NCBI RefSeq assembly: GCF_938039245.1
Contig: NZ_CALHVN010000012.1
Span: 14,689-78,688 of the forward strand
DNA from: an uncultured Campylobacter sp.
GTDB lineage: Bacteria > Campylobacterota > Campylobacteria > Campylobacterales > Campylobacteraceae
Direction of reading: 5' to 3'
DNA length: 64,000 bases
In this document: positions 34,217 through 43,850 of the stretch, in pieces
Numbering within the stretch: the stretch's first letter is position 1
Layout: every line of letters starts with the position of its first letter
Translations under genes and position numbers: made by a program
The notes under the pieces: generated by a model
The model's database searches: none
What the model was told of the DNA's origin: nothing
What the model saw: the letters and a program-made list of their open reading frames with translations, nothing else

Positions 34217-35353
34217 ATGTTTGAACTAAATAACGAGCAAAGGGCGTATTTCGGGCTTGATGCAGTGCAACAGAGCTGGGAGCGGGTAGAGTTTGCCGGA
34301 GATAGATTTAGACATGCTAGCGTGCTGTATTTTGAGGGCGACGTCATCAAAAAGCACGTGGTTTCCACAGACGAGCTTTATGCGGAATACAGCTACGACG
34401 AGGCGACTAAGGGGCGCGAGATATTGCTGCCTAAAACCGCAAAGGGCAAGGAGGCAAAGCTAACGCCCGCAAATTTTGAAAAGCGCACGCCCCTTGGAGT
34501 CTATTTATACTCTAATAAATACAGCCTGCGAATCGCTAGCTTTGCCTCGCAGACCACGTTTTACGACAGCGTATGGGAGAGCGGACACGGACGCAAGATG
34601 GATTTTAGAAGCGAGATAGAGCGCTTTATCGCGCAGTCGGACTCGGATCACGTGCGTAAGATCGAGGAGTTTAAGAAAGCTGGCCGTAAAAATATCAAAT
34701 TTAAAAGCGGGGATTTTTTCCGTTTTAAGCTTGACCGCAACCGCTACGGCTTTGGCAGGGTGATTTTAGACGGGCATAAACTGCGAAAAAGCGGCCTTTT
34801 ATCGGAAGGCCACGCGATGTTAGGCTTTATGGGAAAACCCGTTTTTGTCGAGCTTTTTGCGTATGCGTCGCAGGGCGAAGCAAGCGTGGGCGAGCTGATG
34901 TCGCGCCCTAGGCTGCCTGTGGACGTGATGTTTGACAACGCGCTTTTCTACGGCGAATTTGAAATTTTCGCGCATGAAAAGATTGATGTCTCGCAGCTTG
35001 ATTTTCCGATGAGTTTTCACGTTAGCCCCGCGCGGACGTATTTGCAGTGGGGATTTATAGAGATCTGCTCAGACGAGCAAAGCGTGATGAAGGCTGCTTC
35101 GCGCGAACTAAAAGAGCTGATAGAAGAAAATAATTTTAAATTTAACGGCATCGGTTTTAGTCCGCGATACGCGCAGTTTGAGATTGCTGAAATTTTGCGC
35201 GGCGAGGAGCTTGCCTACCAAACAAACGACCTAAGAGACCCCGAGATCGGCTGGGCGAGGCAGGAGCTGATGCGCATTTTCGGACTCGATCCGGCTAAAA
35301 GCTACTTTGAGAACGCGCAAAGGCTAGGCGTTAAGACGGTTTTGGAGCCGTAA
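34217..35353 (+). CDS. Imm26-domain protein (immunity 26/phosphotriesterase HocA-like)
   Basis: The 378-residue protein contains FKSGDFFRFKLDRNRYGFGR at about residues 158-177, the start of the Imm26 fold found in immunity proteins of polymorphic toxins and in the HocA group. I start at ATG 34217 after AAAGGGAAAAA; the frame runs back to 34172 inside the previous gene. No toxin gene is adjacent. It may be an orphan immunity protein or part of a housekeeping branch of the family. Confidence 0.75.
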   Translation: MFELNNEQRAYFGLDAVQQSWERVEFAGDRFRHASVLYFEGDVIKKHVVSTDELYAEYSYDEATKGREILLPKTAKGKEAKLTPANFEKRTPLGVYLYSNKYSLRIASFASQTTFYDSVWESGHGRKMDFRSEIERFIAQSDSDHVRKIEEFKKAGRKNIKFKSGDFFRFKLDRNRYGFGRVILDGHKLRKSGLLSEGHAMLGFMGKPVFVELFAYASQGEASVGELMSRPRLPVDVMFDNALFYGEFEIFAHEKIDVSQLDFPMSFHVSPARTYLQWGFIEICSDEQSVMKAASRELKELIEENNFKFNGIGFSPRYAQFEIAEILRGEELAYQTNDLRDPEIGWARQELMRIFGLDPAKSYFENAQRLGVKTVLEP

Positions 35354-35361
35354 AGCTTGCG

Positions 35362-35904
35362 TTAGATGATATCAAGGATGGCCATTATAACTTCTTGATT
35401 TTCTATTTTGACGGTAGTACTTTTTCTTTTTTCGTCTTCGATAGCGTTTTTAATGATATCCGGAAGCGAGCCGTATTCAAAGCTTTTTAGGATTTTTACT
35501 TTTCTTAAAAATCCTATATCCGCCTCGCCGAAGAACGGAATGTCTTTTTTCGTATTAATAATATCGTCCTTAACGACTTGAACGAAATATACTTCGTTGC
35601 CAAATTGCTTCGTTAGCGGTATCATCAAAATATCGCCGTCGCGCATATCAAAAACGAAGTGCCTTATGTTATTTACGGTTATCTGATTGTAGCTCCAATC
35701 TTTATAAGCTTTATCCATGTACTCTCTGATGCATTTATCTTTGTTCTCTACGGTATCGTTTATGTTGATTTTATCCGCAGAAAACTCGCCCGCAAAATCG
35801 CTATAACCGGTTCCTACAAAGCCCATTTTAGCCATGATGTTTAGGCAATCCCGTTCGTTTAGCCTATCATTAGCCGGGTTAATTTTATGTTGAAAAAACT
35901 GCAT
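35362..35904 (-). CDS. Hypothetical protein, 180 residues
   Basis: This is a soluble protein with a helical start (RDCLNIMAKMGFVGTGYSDF) and a beta-rich middle (FDMRDGDILMIPL, EVYFVQVVKDDI) that resembles the small barrels before restriction-type domains. No nuclease motif is seen. I start at ATG 35904 after AAGGAGACGAAATG; the frame extends upstream to 35949. It converges with the Imm26-type gene (8 bp between stops). Function unknown. Confidence 0.6.
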   Translation of the reverse strand: MQFFQHKINPANDRLNERDCLNIMAKMGFVGTGYSDFAGEFSADKININDTVENKDKCIREYMDKAYKDWSYNQITVNNIRHFVFDMRDGDILMIPLTKQFGNEVYFVQVVKDDIINTKKDIPFFGEADIGFLRKVKILKSFEYGSLPDIIKNAIEDEKRKSTTVKIENQEVIMAILDII

Positions 35905-36102
35905 TTCGTCTCCTTGGGTTAAATTTAGAATAAGCGTAATTTTAGCCAAAGTTAGTTTAAAATATAATTGGATTTATATTTAGCTCGGCATTGGCGCCGT
36001 AAAATCATGTTACGGTACAAAAAGAGTAAATTTAAGATAATTCTGGATAGATTAAATTTAAAAAATGCGTAGTCGCGCTTCTACTTTTTTAGCAAACCTT
36101 GT

Positions 36103-36822
36103 TCAAGGTAATTTACTATAAAATTTTAAAATTTCGTCGTAGCACAGATGAAACTCGCAGCCGAAAGCGGAGATTTTTCTATCTGCATGAAAGTGCCCGA
36201 AGTACCATTTCTCGGGCTTCGCAAGCTCAAAAATCCGCTCTAACATATCCGTAGTCGGATCGTAAATCGCTCCGCCGCCTAAAAACAGATCGCTAAGCGC
36301 AGACATCAAAAAAGTAGGCGCCGTGTGGCTTAGCACTGCGTCTATCTTGCCGCCCGCGCTCTTAAAACGAGCTAGATTGCTAAGCGCGAAATTTAGCTCG
36401 CTCTGGCTTGGGATTTCGGCGTCCCAGTAGTTTACGTTTAGCCTGCGCCAAGCCCTGTCGATACTAAACGCCCCGCCGAAAGCTAGAAAATTTCGCCCGT
36501 CTATCTCGTAAATTTCGCCGCGCCTAAGCCAAAATAAATTCTCCCCTCCGACGCCTACCTTGCCGCCGAATTTTTCCTCGGTCGGCAGGCCGTAGAGCAG
36601 GTCGAAATTTTCGTGGTTACCGTCGATAAAAAGTAGCGTATACGGCAGTCTGCCCAGCCGCTCTCTAACGAGCCGCTCGTTTGGCGTATCGCTAAAAAAT
36701 AGACCAAAATCCCCAAGCACGACCACGTAGTCCTCGCGCGTAAAATTTTGGCTCAAAAAGGCCTTGTTCGTGATTTTGTGAAGCTCAGCGCTTCCGTGCG
36801 TATCGCCGCAAAGGTATATCAT
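36103..36822 (-). CDS. Calcineurin-like metallophosphoesterase
   Basis: The metal-binding motifs are in order: CGDTHGS at the N-terminus, VVLGDFGLFF, FIDGNHENFD, then VLSHTAP and FGHFHAD. The family cleaves phosphate esters with a two-metal centre; the substrate cannot be told. I start at ATG 36822 just before the first motif, giving 239 residues. The frame continues to 37179 but with no homology and abundant AAATTT words, so that part is non-coding. Confidence 0.85.
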   Translation of the reverse strand: MIYLCGDTHGSAELHKITNKAFLSQNFTREDYVVVLGDFGLFFSDTPNERLVRERLGRLPYTLLFIDGNHENFDLLYGLPTEEKFGGKVGVGGENLFWLRRGEIYEIDGRNFLAFGGAFSIDRAWRRLNVNYWDAEIPSQSELNFALSNLARFKSAGGKIDAVLSHTAPTFLMSALSDLFLGGGAIYDPTTDMLERIFELAKPEKWYFGHFHADRKISAFGCEFHLCYDEILKFYSKLP

Positions 36823-37623
36823 TTTTTCTCTTTTTGATTTAAATTTTAGCGCGATTTTAGCTAAATTCGGGCGAAATTTAACTTTGCGGTAGATGAAGTC
36901 AAAAATCGCCGTCTTGTTTGCTGCAAATCCTGCGCAATCGTTTGCGTCTTTGTTGTGCGGTCTTTGCAGGCGCGCTAAATTTAGCAAATGCAAGCCGCGT
37001 TTAATAAACTTGGCGCAACCGTCGGACGGTTTGGAGCTTTTGCGCGCTTGTAGTGTTTTGCCTGAGATTGGAGCGGTTAAGTCGTTAAATTTAAGAGCGA
37101 CTTGCAAAAAAGCGGTAGCCCGGTTCGTAAAATCAAAATTTAGTTTAGCAATTTGCGTTATTTTGCGATTTTGTCGCAAAATTTAGCCGTTTTATTCAAA
37201 TTTAGCGCGCCTTTGGCTACCGTTTAAGCTACGGCGTTTGCAACCTACTTGCTTTGATGCTTAGCACGTTGCAGCCTAAGATAAAGCTTAAGTCTCTGCG
37301 GTATTTACGGCGAGCAATTTTGCGTTGCTTCTATCATGGTTTCGGCGCCGTTTTTTGGCTTTACTAGCCAAATTTCGGCTTGATTTAGCGTAGATTCGGC
37401 TGATACGGCAAATTTGCATGTTTTTAATTTTTTCGTACGGCGCAAGCATGGAGACGGCCTAACTTTCTGGCGGACTTAGCCCGGCCGCCGGCTTGCTTTT
37501 TATTGTAAGGTTTGTGGGGGTTAGAGCGCAGATGCTTTAGCGCTTGTTAGAGGCTTTTATCCGTCTTCTAGGTACCCAGATCTAAAGACGGATTTTAGCC
37601 GGCGCAAATTTATACTTTTTGTA
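36823..37623. other. Long intergenic stretch
   Basis: About 800 bases with no supported gene. Open frames here are short and have no recognisable motif. An inverted repeat ATCCGTCTT/AAGACGGAT at 37559-37593 is followed by TTTT on the plus strand and could be a weak terminator. Confidence 0.35.
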
Positions 37624-38019
37624 CTATTTTTCGCAGTCTTTTGCAGTTAGCTCTACTTTACTGAAAAGTGCGCCGCTTGGTAAACGATAGTTCATCACGA
37701 TACTTTTTGCTTTTTGTAGTAGCATAAGGGTATTTTTATCAGAGCAGAATTCTTCCGTCAAAAGCTCTTTCATGCTAGACGCAAATTCTTTTTCATATTC
37801 GTCCGAGATGGTTTCCCAGTCTATGTTTTTCGAATTTTTAAAGACGTATTCGTAGGCGATTACCTCGTCTTTGCAGCTTACTTCGGTAGCCTTTATGTTT
37901 TCGTCTTCCATTTGATTTAACGCTGATTTGCCGCCGATGACGGCTAGTCTTAGATACGGACTACACTCCGCGCCAGCCAGAGCTAGTACAAGAGCGCAAA
38001 TGAGACAAATTTTTCTCAT
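37624..38019 (-). CDS. Small secreted hypothetical protein
   Basis: The N-terminus MRKICLICALVLALAGAECS is a signal peptide. The A-E-C end could be read by signal peptidase I or as a poor lipobox. The mature part is about 110 residues with three further cysteines (VSCKDE, EEFCSD, KDCEK), suggesting disulfides in the periplasm. The ATG overlaps the infC stop by 4 bp, so it is translated with infC, an odd partner. Family not recognised. Confidence 0.65.
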   Translation of the reverse strand: MRKICLICALVLALAGAECSPYLRLAVIGGKSALNQMEDENIKATEVSCKDEVIAYEYVFKNSKNIDWETISDEYEKEFASSMKELLTEEFCSDKNTLMLLQKAKSIVMNYRLPSGALFSKVELTAKDCEK

Positions 38020-38531
38020 CTTTTTGGCGTTACCAGCATATTTACGTAGCGACCTTCTAGTAGCGGCTCTTTATCGCGGTCGGAGACGTCTTTTACCATC
38101 TCCCAGACTTTTTGTAGCATCGCGACGCCCGCTTCTGGATTGCTCATCTCGCGACCTTTTAGAAATACGCGAAATTTGACGTGTTTGCCGTCCTCTAGAA
38201 ACTCAAGCGCATGCTTGACTTTGTAGTTGATGTCGTTTTGAGCGATTTTGACGGAGAGTTTGATCTCTTTGACTTCGATAGTTTTTTGCTTTTTCTTGGC
38301 CTCTTTTTGCTTTTTTTCCTGCTGGTAGCGGAATTTGCCGTAGTCCATTATTTTGCAAACGGGAGGTTTGGCATCAGGTGCGATTAGCACTAAATCAAGC
38401 CCCATTTTCTCGGCTATTTTCAAGGCCTCTACTTTTGGGATGACGCCGTATGCGGTGCCGTCGTCTCCCACGCATCTTACTTCGCTCGCTCTGATATCTT
38501 CGTTGAGCAACACTTCGTTTTCTTTAGCCAA
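38016..38531 (-). CDS. infC: Translation initiation factor IF-3
   Basis: IF-3 binds the 30S subunit and checks start codon pairing. The pattern ALKIAEKMGLDLVLIAP, PPVCKIMDYGKFRYQQEKK and IKLSVKIAQNDINYKVKHA is diagnostic. Its 171 residues are normal. The start is a rare codon, TTG, after AAGGAAAAAAC; a non-AUG start is a known device by which IF-3 limits its own translation. It lies 172 bp after thrS in the classical thrS-infC order. Confidence 0.96.
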   Translation of the reverse strand: MAKENEVLLNEDIRASEVRCVGDDGTAYGVIPKVEALKIAEKMGLDLVLIAPDAKPPVCKIMDYGKFRYQQEKKQKEAKKKQKTIEVKEIKLSVKIAQNDINYKVKHALEFLEDGKHVKFRVFLKGREMSNPEAGVAMLQKVWEMVKDVSDRDKEPLLEGRYVNMLVTPKR

Positions 38532-38703
38532 TTAGTTTTTTCCTTTAAGTTGAAATTTGTTGATTATATCCAAAAATATTGTGTTTTTATTGTATTTTTC
38601 GTAGAAATTTATTGCGCTGTGACAATTTTTGCAGATTTTGGTAAAAGCCAGGCTTAGCATAAAGCCGTGCCTAGCTCAAATTTAGCGGATTTTAGTCCGT
38701 ATT

Positions 38704-40524
38704 TCAAAAACTTACCTCGGCGAGTTTTGATTTTAGAAGCCCTACGAATTCGTCCAGCTTCATATCTTTTTGTTCTCTAGTCGTGCGGTCGCGCAGAGCG
38801 ATGGCGCTATTTGTCACTTCGTTGTCGCCAAGTACGGCTATCATCGGCACGCGCTGTTTTTCTGCGGTGCGGATGCGTTTGTTTAGACTCTCGTTTTTGC
38901 TTGCGATTTCGCTGTCTACGCCGATTTTGCGTAGCTCTTTGGCGACGGTTTTAGCGTAGTCTAGGTGCGCGTCGCTAATCGGCACGATGACTACTTGCGT
39001 CGGAGCGATGAAAAACGGCAGCTCGCCGCCGGTGTGCTCGATCAAAATGCCGATAAACCTCTCAAAGCTTCCCAGTAGCGCGCGGTGTAGCATGACGGGT
39101 TGCTGGCGTTCGTTATTTGCGTCGATGTAGCCCAGATCAAAGCGCTCAGGCAGGTTAAAATCGACCTGGATCGTGCCGCACTGCCATTTTCGCTTCAATG
39201 CATCGGTGATTTTGATGTCGATTTTTGGACCGTAGAATGCGCCGCCGCCCTCGTCGATACCGTATTTAAAGCCGTTTTCATCAAGCGCTTCTTTTAGAGC
39301 TTTTGTCGCCGTTTCCCAAATTTCGTCCCCGCCGATAGCTTTTGCAGGCTTGGTCGAAATCTCCATCTCGTAGTGGAAGCCGAAATTTTCCATTATTTTG
39401 CCGGCAAATTTTAAAATTTCTAAGATATTTTCTTTGATTTGGCTTGGCATACAAAAGATGTGCGAGTCGTCCTGGGCAAATTCGCGCACTCTAAAAAGTC
39501 CGTGTAAAACGCCGCTTTTTTCGTGGCGATGCACGACGCCGTATTCGAAAAATTTAAGCGGCAAATCGCGGTACGAGCGGATGTCTGACTGATAGACCTT
39601 GATGTGACCGACGCAGTTCATCGGCTTTATGCCGTATTCTGCCTCGTCGATCGTCGTAAAGTACATATTTTCTTTATAGTTTGCGTAGTGGCCGCTCTTT
39701 TTCCACACGTCGGCTTTTAGTAGCTCAGGACCTCTAACCGGCTCGTAGCCTCGGTCGCGGTGTGCTTTATATAAAATTTGCTCGAGTTTGGAGCGTAAAC
39801 GTCCGCCGTTTGGTAGCCAGATCGGTAGGCCGCCGCCGACCTCTTCGTCGAAGGTAAATAACTTCATCTCCACGCCAAGCTTCCTGTGGTCGCGTTTTTT
39901 GGCCTCTTCGATGATGCGGATGTGCTCTTTTAGACTCTCTTTGTCGGCAAATGCCGTGCCGTAGATGCGGTTTATCATCTCGCGCGTTTCGTCGCCGCCC
40001 AGATACGCGCCGGCTACACGCGTTAGTTTAAAAAATCTTAAAAATTTGGTATTTGGCAAGTGCGGTCCGCGGCACAAATCCTCGAAATTTCCCTGCTTGT
40101 AGCTGCTGACTTCGCCTTCTGGGATGCGTTTTAGCACCTCTTGTTTTAGCTCGTCGTCTTTAAATTTATCGCTCATAAAGGCTTTTGTGGAGCTTGCTTT
40201 GACGATGTCAAGTTTAGCTTCAGCGAGTTCTTTCATCTTGGCCTCTATCGCCGCTAGATCTTCGTCGCTAAGCTTGCTGTTGGCATCATCAACCTTAAAA
40301 TCATAATAAAATCCGTCCTCGACGTTTGGTCCGACGAAAAATTTAGCCTGCGGATAAAGCTCTTTGATCGCCTGCGCCATGAGGTGCGCACAGGAGTGCC
40401 TGATGACGTTTAGCGCGTCGGGGGAGTTGTCAAAATAAATCGGTTCTGCGGCGTTTTCTCGCCCGTTGATACTCTGAGTATCGACTATGTTTCCATCCAG
40501 TTTGTATGCGATGATATCGCTCAT
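38704..40524 (-). CDS. thrS: Threonyl-tRNA synthetase
   Basis: A class II synthetase. The N-terminal editing domain has NVIRHSCAHLMAQA (the HxxxH part) and the zinc ligand CRGPHLPNT. The catalytic core has motif 2, YRDLPLKFFEYGVVHRHEKSG, the zinc-binding KPMNCVGHI, and motif 3, MLHRALLGSFERFIGILIEH. The anticodon domain ends the protein. At 606 residues it is slightly shorter than the E. coli enzyme because the TGS domain is reduced, as in other Campylobacter. Confidence 0.97.
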   Translation of the reverse strand: MSDIIAYKLDGNIVDTQSINGRENAAEPIYFDNSPDALNVIRHSCAHLMAQAIKELYPQAKFFVGPNVEDGFYYDFKVDDANSKLSDEDLAAIEAKMKELAEAKLDIVKASSTKAFMSDKFKDDELKQEVLKRIPEGEVSSYKQGNFEDLCRGPHLPNTKFLRFFKLTRVAGAYLGGDETREMINRIYGTAFADKESLKEHIRIIEEAKKRDHRKLGVEMKLFTFDEEVGGGLPIWLPNGGRLRSKLEQILYKAHRDRGYEPVRGPELLKADVWKKSGHYANYKENMYFTTIDEAEYGIKPMNCVGHIKVYQSDIRSYRDLPLKFFEYGVVHRHEKSGVLHGLFRVREFAQDDSHIFCMPSQIKENILEILKFAGKIMENFGFHYEMEISTKPAKAIGGDEIWETATKALKEALDENGFKYGIDEGGGAFYGPKIDIKITDALKRKWQCGTIQVDFNLPERFDLGYIDANNERQQPVMLHRALLGSFERFIGILIEHTGGELPFFIAPTQVVIVPISDAHLDYAKTVAKELRKIGVDSEIASKNESLNKRIRTAEKQRVPMIAVLGDNEVTNSAIALRDRTTREQKDMKLDEFVGLLKSKLAEVSF

Positions 40525-40983
40525 TTTGCGTCCTTTTTATCGAAACATCTTTCTTACGCTGAAAGAATTGGGCTTGATTTTAGCCAAATTGTTTTTAAGC
40601 TTTACTTAATGTTTTATTTGATTTGGGTTTAAACGGCGGTCAAATTTGAGTTTTGAATATAACAAAATATATTGATTAAATTTTAAATATTGCCAAATCG
40701 GTAATATTCTCAATATAATTTATTATATTTTAAGAAAACTATCACTAATATTTCATCGAATGAATCATGCATTTATCTCGTCTTTGCATTGTTTTGATTC
40801 ATTTTTCTCCCAAATTGCGCAAAGGAGTGGTTGCCTTTGCGCCTTGATCATTGAAATTTTACTTCAAGAAAAAACATAATATACTTTTAGCTTTAGTAGG
40901 CAAATTTGACGAAAATTTAGCGTTTGGATTTACGGCGCGAAAGATAAAGCAAATTTGAAAATTTGAATCCGAAAGAAGCGAAA
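40525..40983. other. AT-rich gap between thrS and tRNA-Val
   Basis: The gap holds a perfect 9-bp hairpin, GCGCAAAGG/CCTTTGCGC (40817-40842, 8-base loop), without a T-run, some 140 bp downstream of the tRNA. The rest is AT-rich and likely contains the thrS promoter. No gene is supported. Confidence 0.4.
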
Positions 40984-41059
40984 TGGTGGCCCCGAATGGA
41001 CTCGAACCATCGACCACTACCATGTCAAGGTAGTGCTCTACCAACTGAGCTACGGGACC
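40984..41059 (-). tRNA. tRNA-Val, anticodon GAC
   Basis: The minus strand gives a full cloverleaf: acceptor GGTCCCG pairing with CGGGGCC (one wobble), D-loop AGCTCAGTTGGTAGAGC, anticodon stem CTACC/GGTAG with loop TTGACAT (anticodon GAC, valine), TTCGAGTCC in the T arm, and an encoded CCA after the discriminator A. Length is 76 nt. It stands alone. Confidence 0.95.
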
Positions 41060-41401
41060 GAACTGCGAATAAATTAAAAAATGTAAATTTATCTAAAATT
41101 ACATTGAAGTTTGCTTAAATTTTAGATTTATCTGAAGTTTTGAAATGAAATTCGGCTAAAAGATCCCTTTTGAAATTTAAGGCAAATAAATATAAGTTAC
41201 ATAAAAATTATATTTTAAATAAAAATAATCAAAAAAATTAAAATAATTTTCGTAAAAAAATTAGGAAAAATCATAAAATGTTTCAAATTTTCCCTAAATT
41301 TAGGGATTTATAAAATAGAACAAATTTTTAATAAAACTCATAGTAAACTCACGATATTATAACTATAATGCTATTACGATATTTCATCCAAAGGAGGACG
41401 T
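41060..41401 (+). promoter_or_regulatory. AT-rich promoter region of the fumarate-reductase-like gene
   Basis: A TATAAT -10 box is at 41364-41369 and a strong AAGGAGG ribosome site at 41391. The octamer ACGATATT occurs twice (41351 and 41376), around the -10, and CCCTAAATTTAGGG at about 41293 is a palindrome. These could be sites for a regulator such as the response regulator at 44516, which is inference. The rest is AT-rich without genes. Confidence 0.45.
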
Positions 41402-42955
41402 ATGCAAGAGCAAATGTCAAGACGCGATTTGTTAAAGCTAGGTATGGCGGGTGCGGGCGCGCTCGCGCTAGGTGCGGTAAATGCGCAAGCAAGCGCGCTA
41501 AACGCAAAAGACGTCAAATTTGACGAAGAGTGGGACGTAATCATCATCGGCTCGGGCTTTGCGGGGCTTGCGGCGGGCTTAAAAGCCGCGCAAAAAGGCA
41601 ATAAGGTCTTAATTCTGGAAAAAATGGGCCGTATCGGCGGAAACTCCGTCATCAACGGCGGCGGTATGAGCGTACCGATGAACCCCGTGCAGGAAAAAAC
41701 GGGTATCAAGGATAGCAAAGAGCTATTTATGAACGACTGCTTAAAGGCTGGACTTGGCATCAACCACCCCGAGCTTTTAAGCACGCTAGCAGACCGCGGC
41801 CTAGACGCGTTTAAATTCCTCGTAGATAACGGCGTACAGTTTAAGATGGATCACTGCGCGCACTTCGGCGGACACAGCGTCGCGCGCTCGATGCTAACCA
41901 CAAACGATAGCGGCTCAGGCTATATCCAACCGATGCTTGAAAAATTCGAAGCGCTAAAAGACAAAGGCTGCGAGCTTCGCCGCCGCGCCAAATTTGACGA
42001 CTTCGTGCTAGACGACAGTGGCCGAGTCGTGGGCGTAACGATCAGAGAAGAGTACAGGTTTGACGATAAGCTTTACAGCGACGACCTAGAAAACACGAGC
42101 GGCACGAAAAAGACGCTAAAAGCGAACAAGGGCGTCGTTTTGGCAGCCGGTGGATTTTGCCGCGATAAAATTTTCCGCAAGCTGCAAGACCCGCGCATCC
42201 CAGACGACGTCGATAGCACGAACCATCCGGGAGCCACCGCGGGCGCGCTGCTAAAAGCATTTGAGATCGGCGCGTATCCGGTGCAGGTAGACTGGATCCA
42301 GTTTGGTCCGTGGGCAAGCCCCGATGAGAAGGGTTTTGGCACCGCTCCGATCCTAACTCAGCAAGGCACGTTTAAATACGGTATCGCCGTGGACGTGCGC
42401 ACGGGCAAGCGCTTTATGAACGAGCTAGCCGACCGCAAAACGCGCGCGGACGCGGAGTTTAAAATTTTACGCGAGGATCCAAAAGCCTATCCGATAACAT
42501 TCGCCGATACCAAAACGGCGTTTAAAGACCTAAGCGAAGAGGTCGTGCAAAAGGGCATGGCAAGCGGCAAACTAGTGGGCGAGTGCGCTACGCTGGATGA
42601 TATCGCTAAAAAATACGGCGTGCCTGCGGACGCGCTAAAAGAAACCGTCAAGAAGTATAACGAAGGCGTCAAGGCCAAAAAAGACGAATTCGGCAAACAA
42701 GAAAGCGCGCTAAGCGAGATCAACGAAGCAGGACCGTTCTACGTCATCCGCCTATCGCCAAAGCCTCACCATACCATGGGCGGCCTAAAGATCAATGCCA
42801 AAGCCGAGGTCATATCAAGCAAGACGAATAAACCGATCCCAGGCCTCTTTGCCGCAGGCGAGATCACCGGCGGTACGCACGGCGCGAGCAGGTTAGGCAC
42901 GGTTGCGATAACGGACTGCATAGTTTTCGGAATGATAGCCGGAGAAAATATCTAA
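41402..42955 (+). CDS. Tat-exported FAD fumarate/methacrylate-reductase-like flavoprotein
   Basis: The twin-arginine signal SRRDLLKLGMAGAGALALG precedes a mature flavoprotein. FAD binding is seen in DVIIIGSGFAGLAAGLKAA and ILEKMGRIGGNSVINGGG. Substrate-site residues of the fumarate reductase family are present in HHTMGGLKI and TGGTHGASRLG, and the isolated arginine region in NELADRKTRAD is conserved. It lacks the haem domain of Shewanella Fcc3, but a tetrahaem cytochrome is encoded next, so the two would form the complex. The electron acceptor (fumarate, methacrylate, urocanate or other) cannot be told. Confidence 0.9.
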   Translation: MQEQMSRRDLLKLGMAGAGALALGAVNAQASALNAKDVKFDEEWDVIIIGSGFAGLAAGLKAAQKGNKVLILEKMGRIGGNSVINGGGMSVPMNPVQEKTGIKDSKELFMNDCLKAGLGINHPELLSTLADRGLDAFKFLVDNGVQFKMDHCAHFGGHSVARSMLTTNDSGSGYIQPMLEKFEALKDKGCELRRRAKFDDFVLDDSGRVVGVTIREEYRFDDKLYSDDLENTSGTKKTLKANKGVVLAAGGFCRDKIFRKLQDPRIPDDVDSTNHPGATAGALLKAFEIGAYPVQVDWIQFGPWASPDEKGFGTAPILTQQGTFKYGIAVDVRTGKRFMNELADRKTRADAEFKILREDPKAYPITFADTKTAFKDLSEEVVQKGMASGKLVGECATLDDIAKKYGVPADALKETVKKYNEGVKAKKDEFGKQESALSEINEAGPFYVIRLSPKPHHTMGGLKINAKAEVISSKTNKPIPGLFAAGEITGGTHGASRLGTVAITDCIVFGMIAGENI

Positions 42956-43232
42956 ATTTGATAAAACGAAGTTCTCGCGAGTTTATGCTTCGTTGGATCT
43001 AAATTTTATCGCTAGATGAACTAAATGTTCTATCTGCGCTCTAAAATTTAGATCCGCCTCGCCTAAAGCCCGCGATAATTCGTTTTAATTTCGTATCGCA
43101 GGTCAAATTTGGCTTGCGATATTTGATTAAATTTGACGGCAAATTTATAAAATTCACTTCCCAAACTGCGACGCTTTGCCTGCAAGGCAAAGCAGTGTCG
43201 CCACCTTAAAAGCGTCGTAGGGGGAGGGGGAT

Positions 43233-43321
43233 TAAAGGGGGTGGGGAGCGACTTCGCAATTTAAGCCCCCACCCCCTTTACAACAAAGTAAAAAACAACC
43301 GTTTGAGGTTGTTTTTTACTT
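43233..43321 (+). terminator. Two consecutive strong hairpins between the flavoprotein and cytochrome genes
   Basis: Hairpin 1 has a perfect 14-bp stem, TAAAGGGGGTGGGG with CCCCACCCCCTTTA (43233-43280, 20-base loop). Hairpin 2 has a perfect 15-bp stem, AAGTAAAAAACAACC with its complement (43286-43321, 6-base loop), containing a T6 run on each strand. Hairpin 2 looks like a bidirectional terminator. They lie in the 454-bp gap before the cytochrome genes and would lower readthrough or mark an attenuated junction. The rest of the gap (42956-43232) shows nothing clear. Confidence 0.75.
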
Positions 43322-43409
43322 AAAGAGTTAAATTTAAAAACCGAATTTGCCCCTCAAATTTAAAGGTAAAAGAGTATATCTCTTTAACTCCTCACAGAAA
43401 GGAATTCGC

Positions 43410-43850
43410 ATGAAACATAAAGCGTTTCTCGCCTTGTGCGCGTCTATGCTACTATGCTCTTTTGCATTTAGCGTAGAAGCCTTAGGCGCAAAGATAATGT
43501 CTTTAGCCGATCTTAACGTCACTGATGAACTGCGAGCCAAACACCCGCTAAAGCCTCATCACGAAAAGCTAAGCTTCACCTGTCTTGATTGTCACGAAGG
43601 ACAAGGAAACGATGCTAGTAAATTTAAATCTATCGGCGATAAAGGCTGTTTGTCCTGTCACGGCGACAAGAAAAAGATAGCTAAAAGACTAGAATACATG
43701 GATCTGCTAAAAGCAAATCCCCACAACTCGGTTCACGACGGCCCTACGCTATACTGCGACGAGTGCCACAACGAGCATAAAAAATCAACCAATATGTGCA
43801 CGGAGTGCCACGAACACGAAGTTCCGCAATGGATGGGGGTAACGCCATGA
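43410..43850 (+). CDS. Periplasmic tetrahaem cytochrome c
   Basis: A signal peptide (MKHKAFLALCASMLLCSFAFS) is followed by four CxxCH haem sites: CLDCH, CLSCH, CDECH and CTECH, in about 120 mature residues. The size and haem number match the N-terminal cytochrome domain of Fcc3-type fumarate reductases and the small subunit of methacrylate reductase, so it probably feeds electrons to the flavoprotein at 41402. The ATG at 43410 follows AAAGGAATTC. The stop overlaps the next start (ATGA). Confidence 0.9.
   Translation: MKHKAFLALCASMLLCSFAFSVEALGAKIMSLADLNVTDELRAKHPLKPHHEKLSFTCLDCHEGQGNDASKFKSIGDKGCLSCHGDKKKIAKRLEYMDLLKANPHNSVHDGPTLYCDECHNEHKKSTNMCTECHEHEVPQWMGVTP

Noticed and set aside
36823..37186. 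Open frames on both strands (N-terminal extension of the phosphoesterase and a 97-residue plus-strand frame)
   Set aside because: No motif, no ribosome site, and composition like other non-coding gaps with AAATTT words; the phosphoesterase motif begins right after ATG 36822.
40817..40842. Hairpin downstream of tRNA-Val as its terminator
   Set aside because: It is 140 bp away and has no T-run; I list it only as part of the gap.
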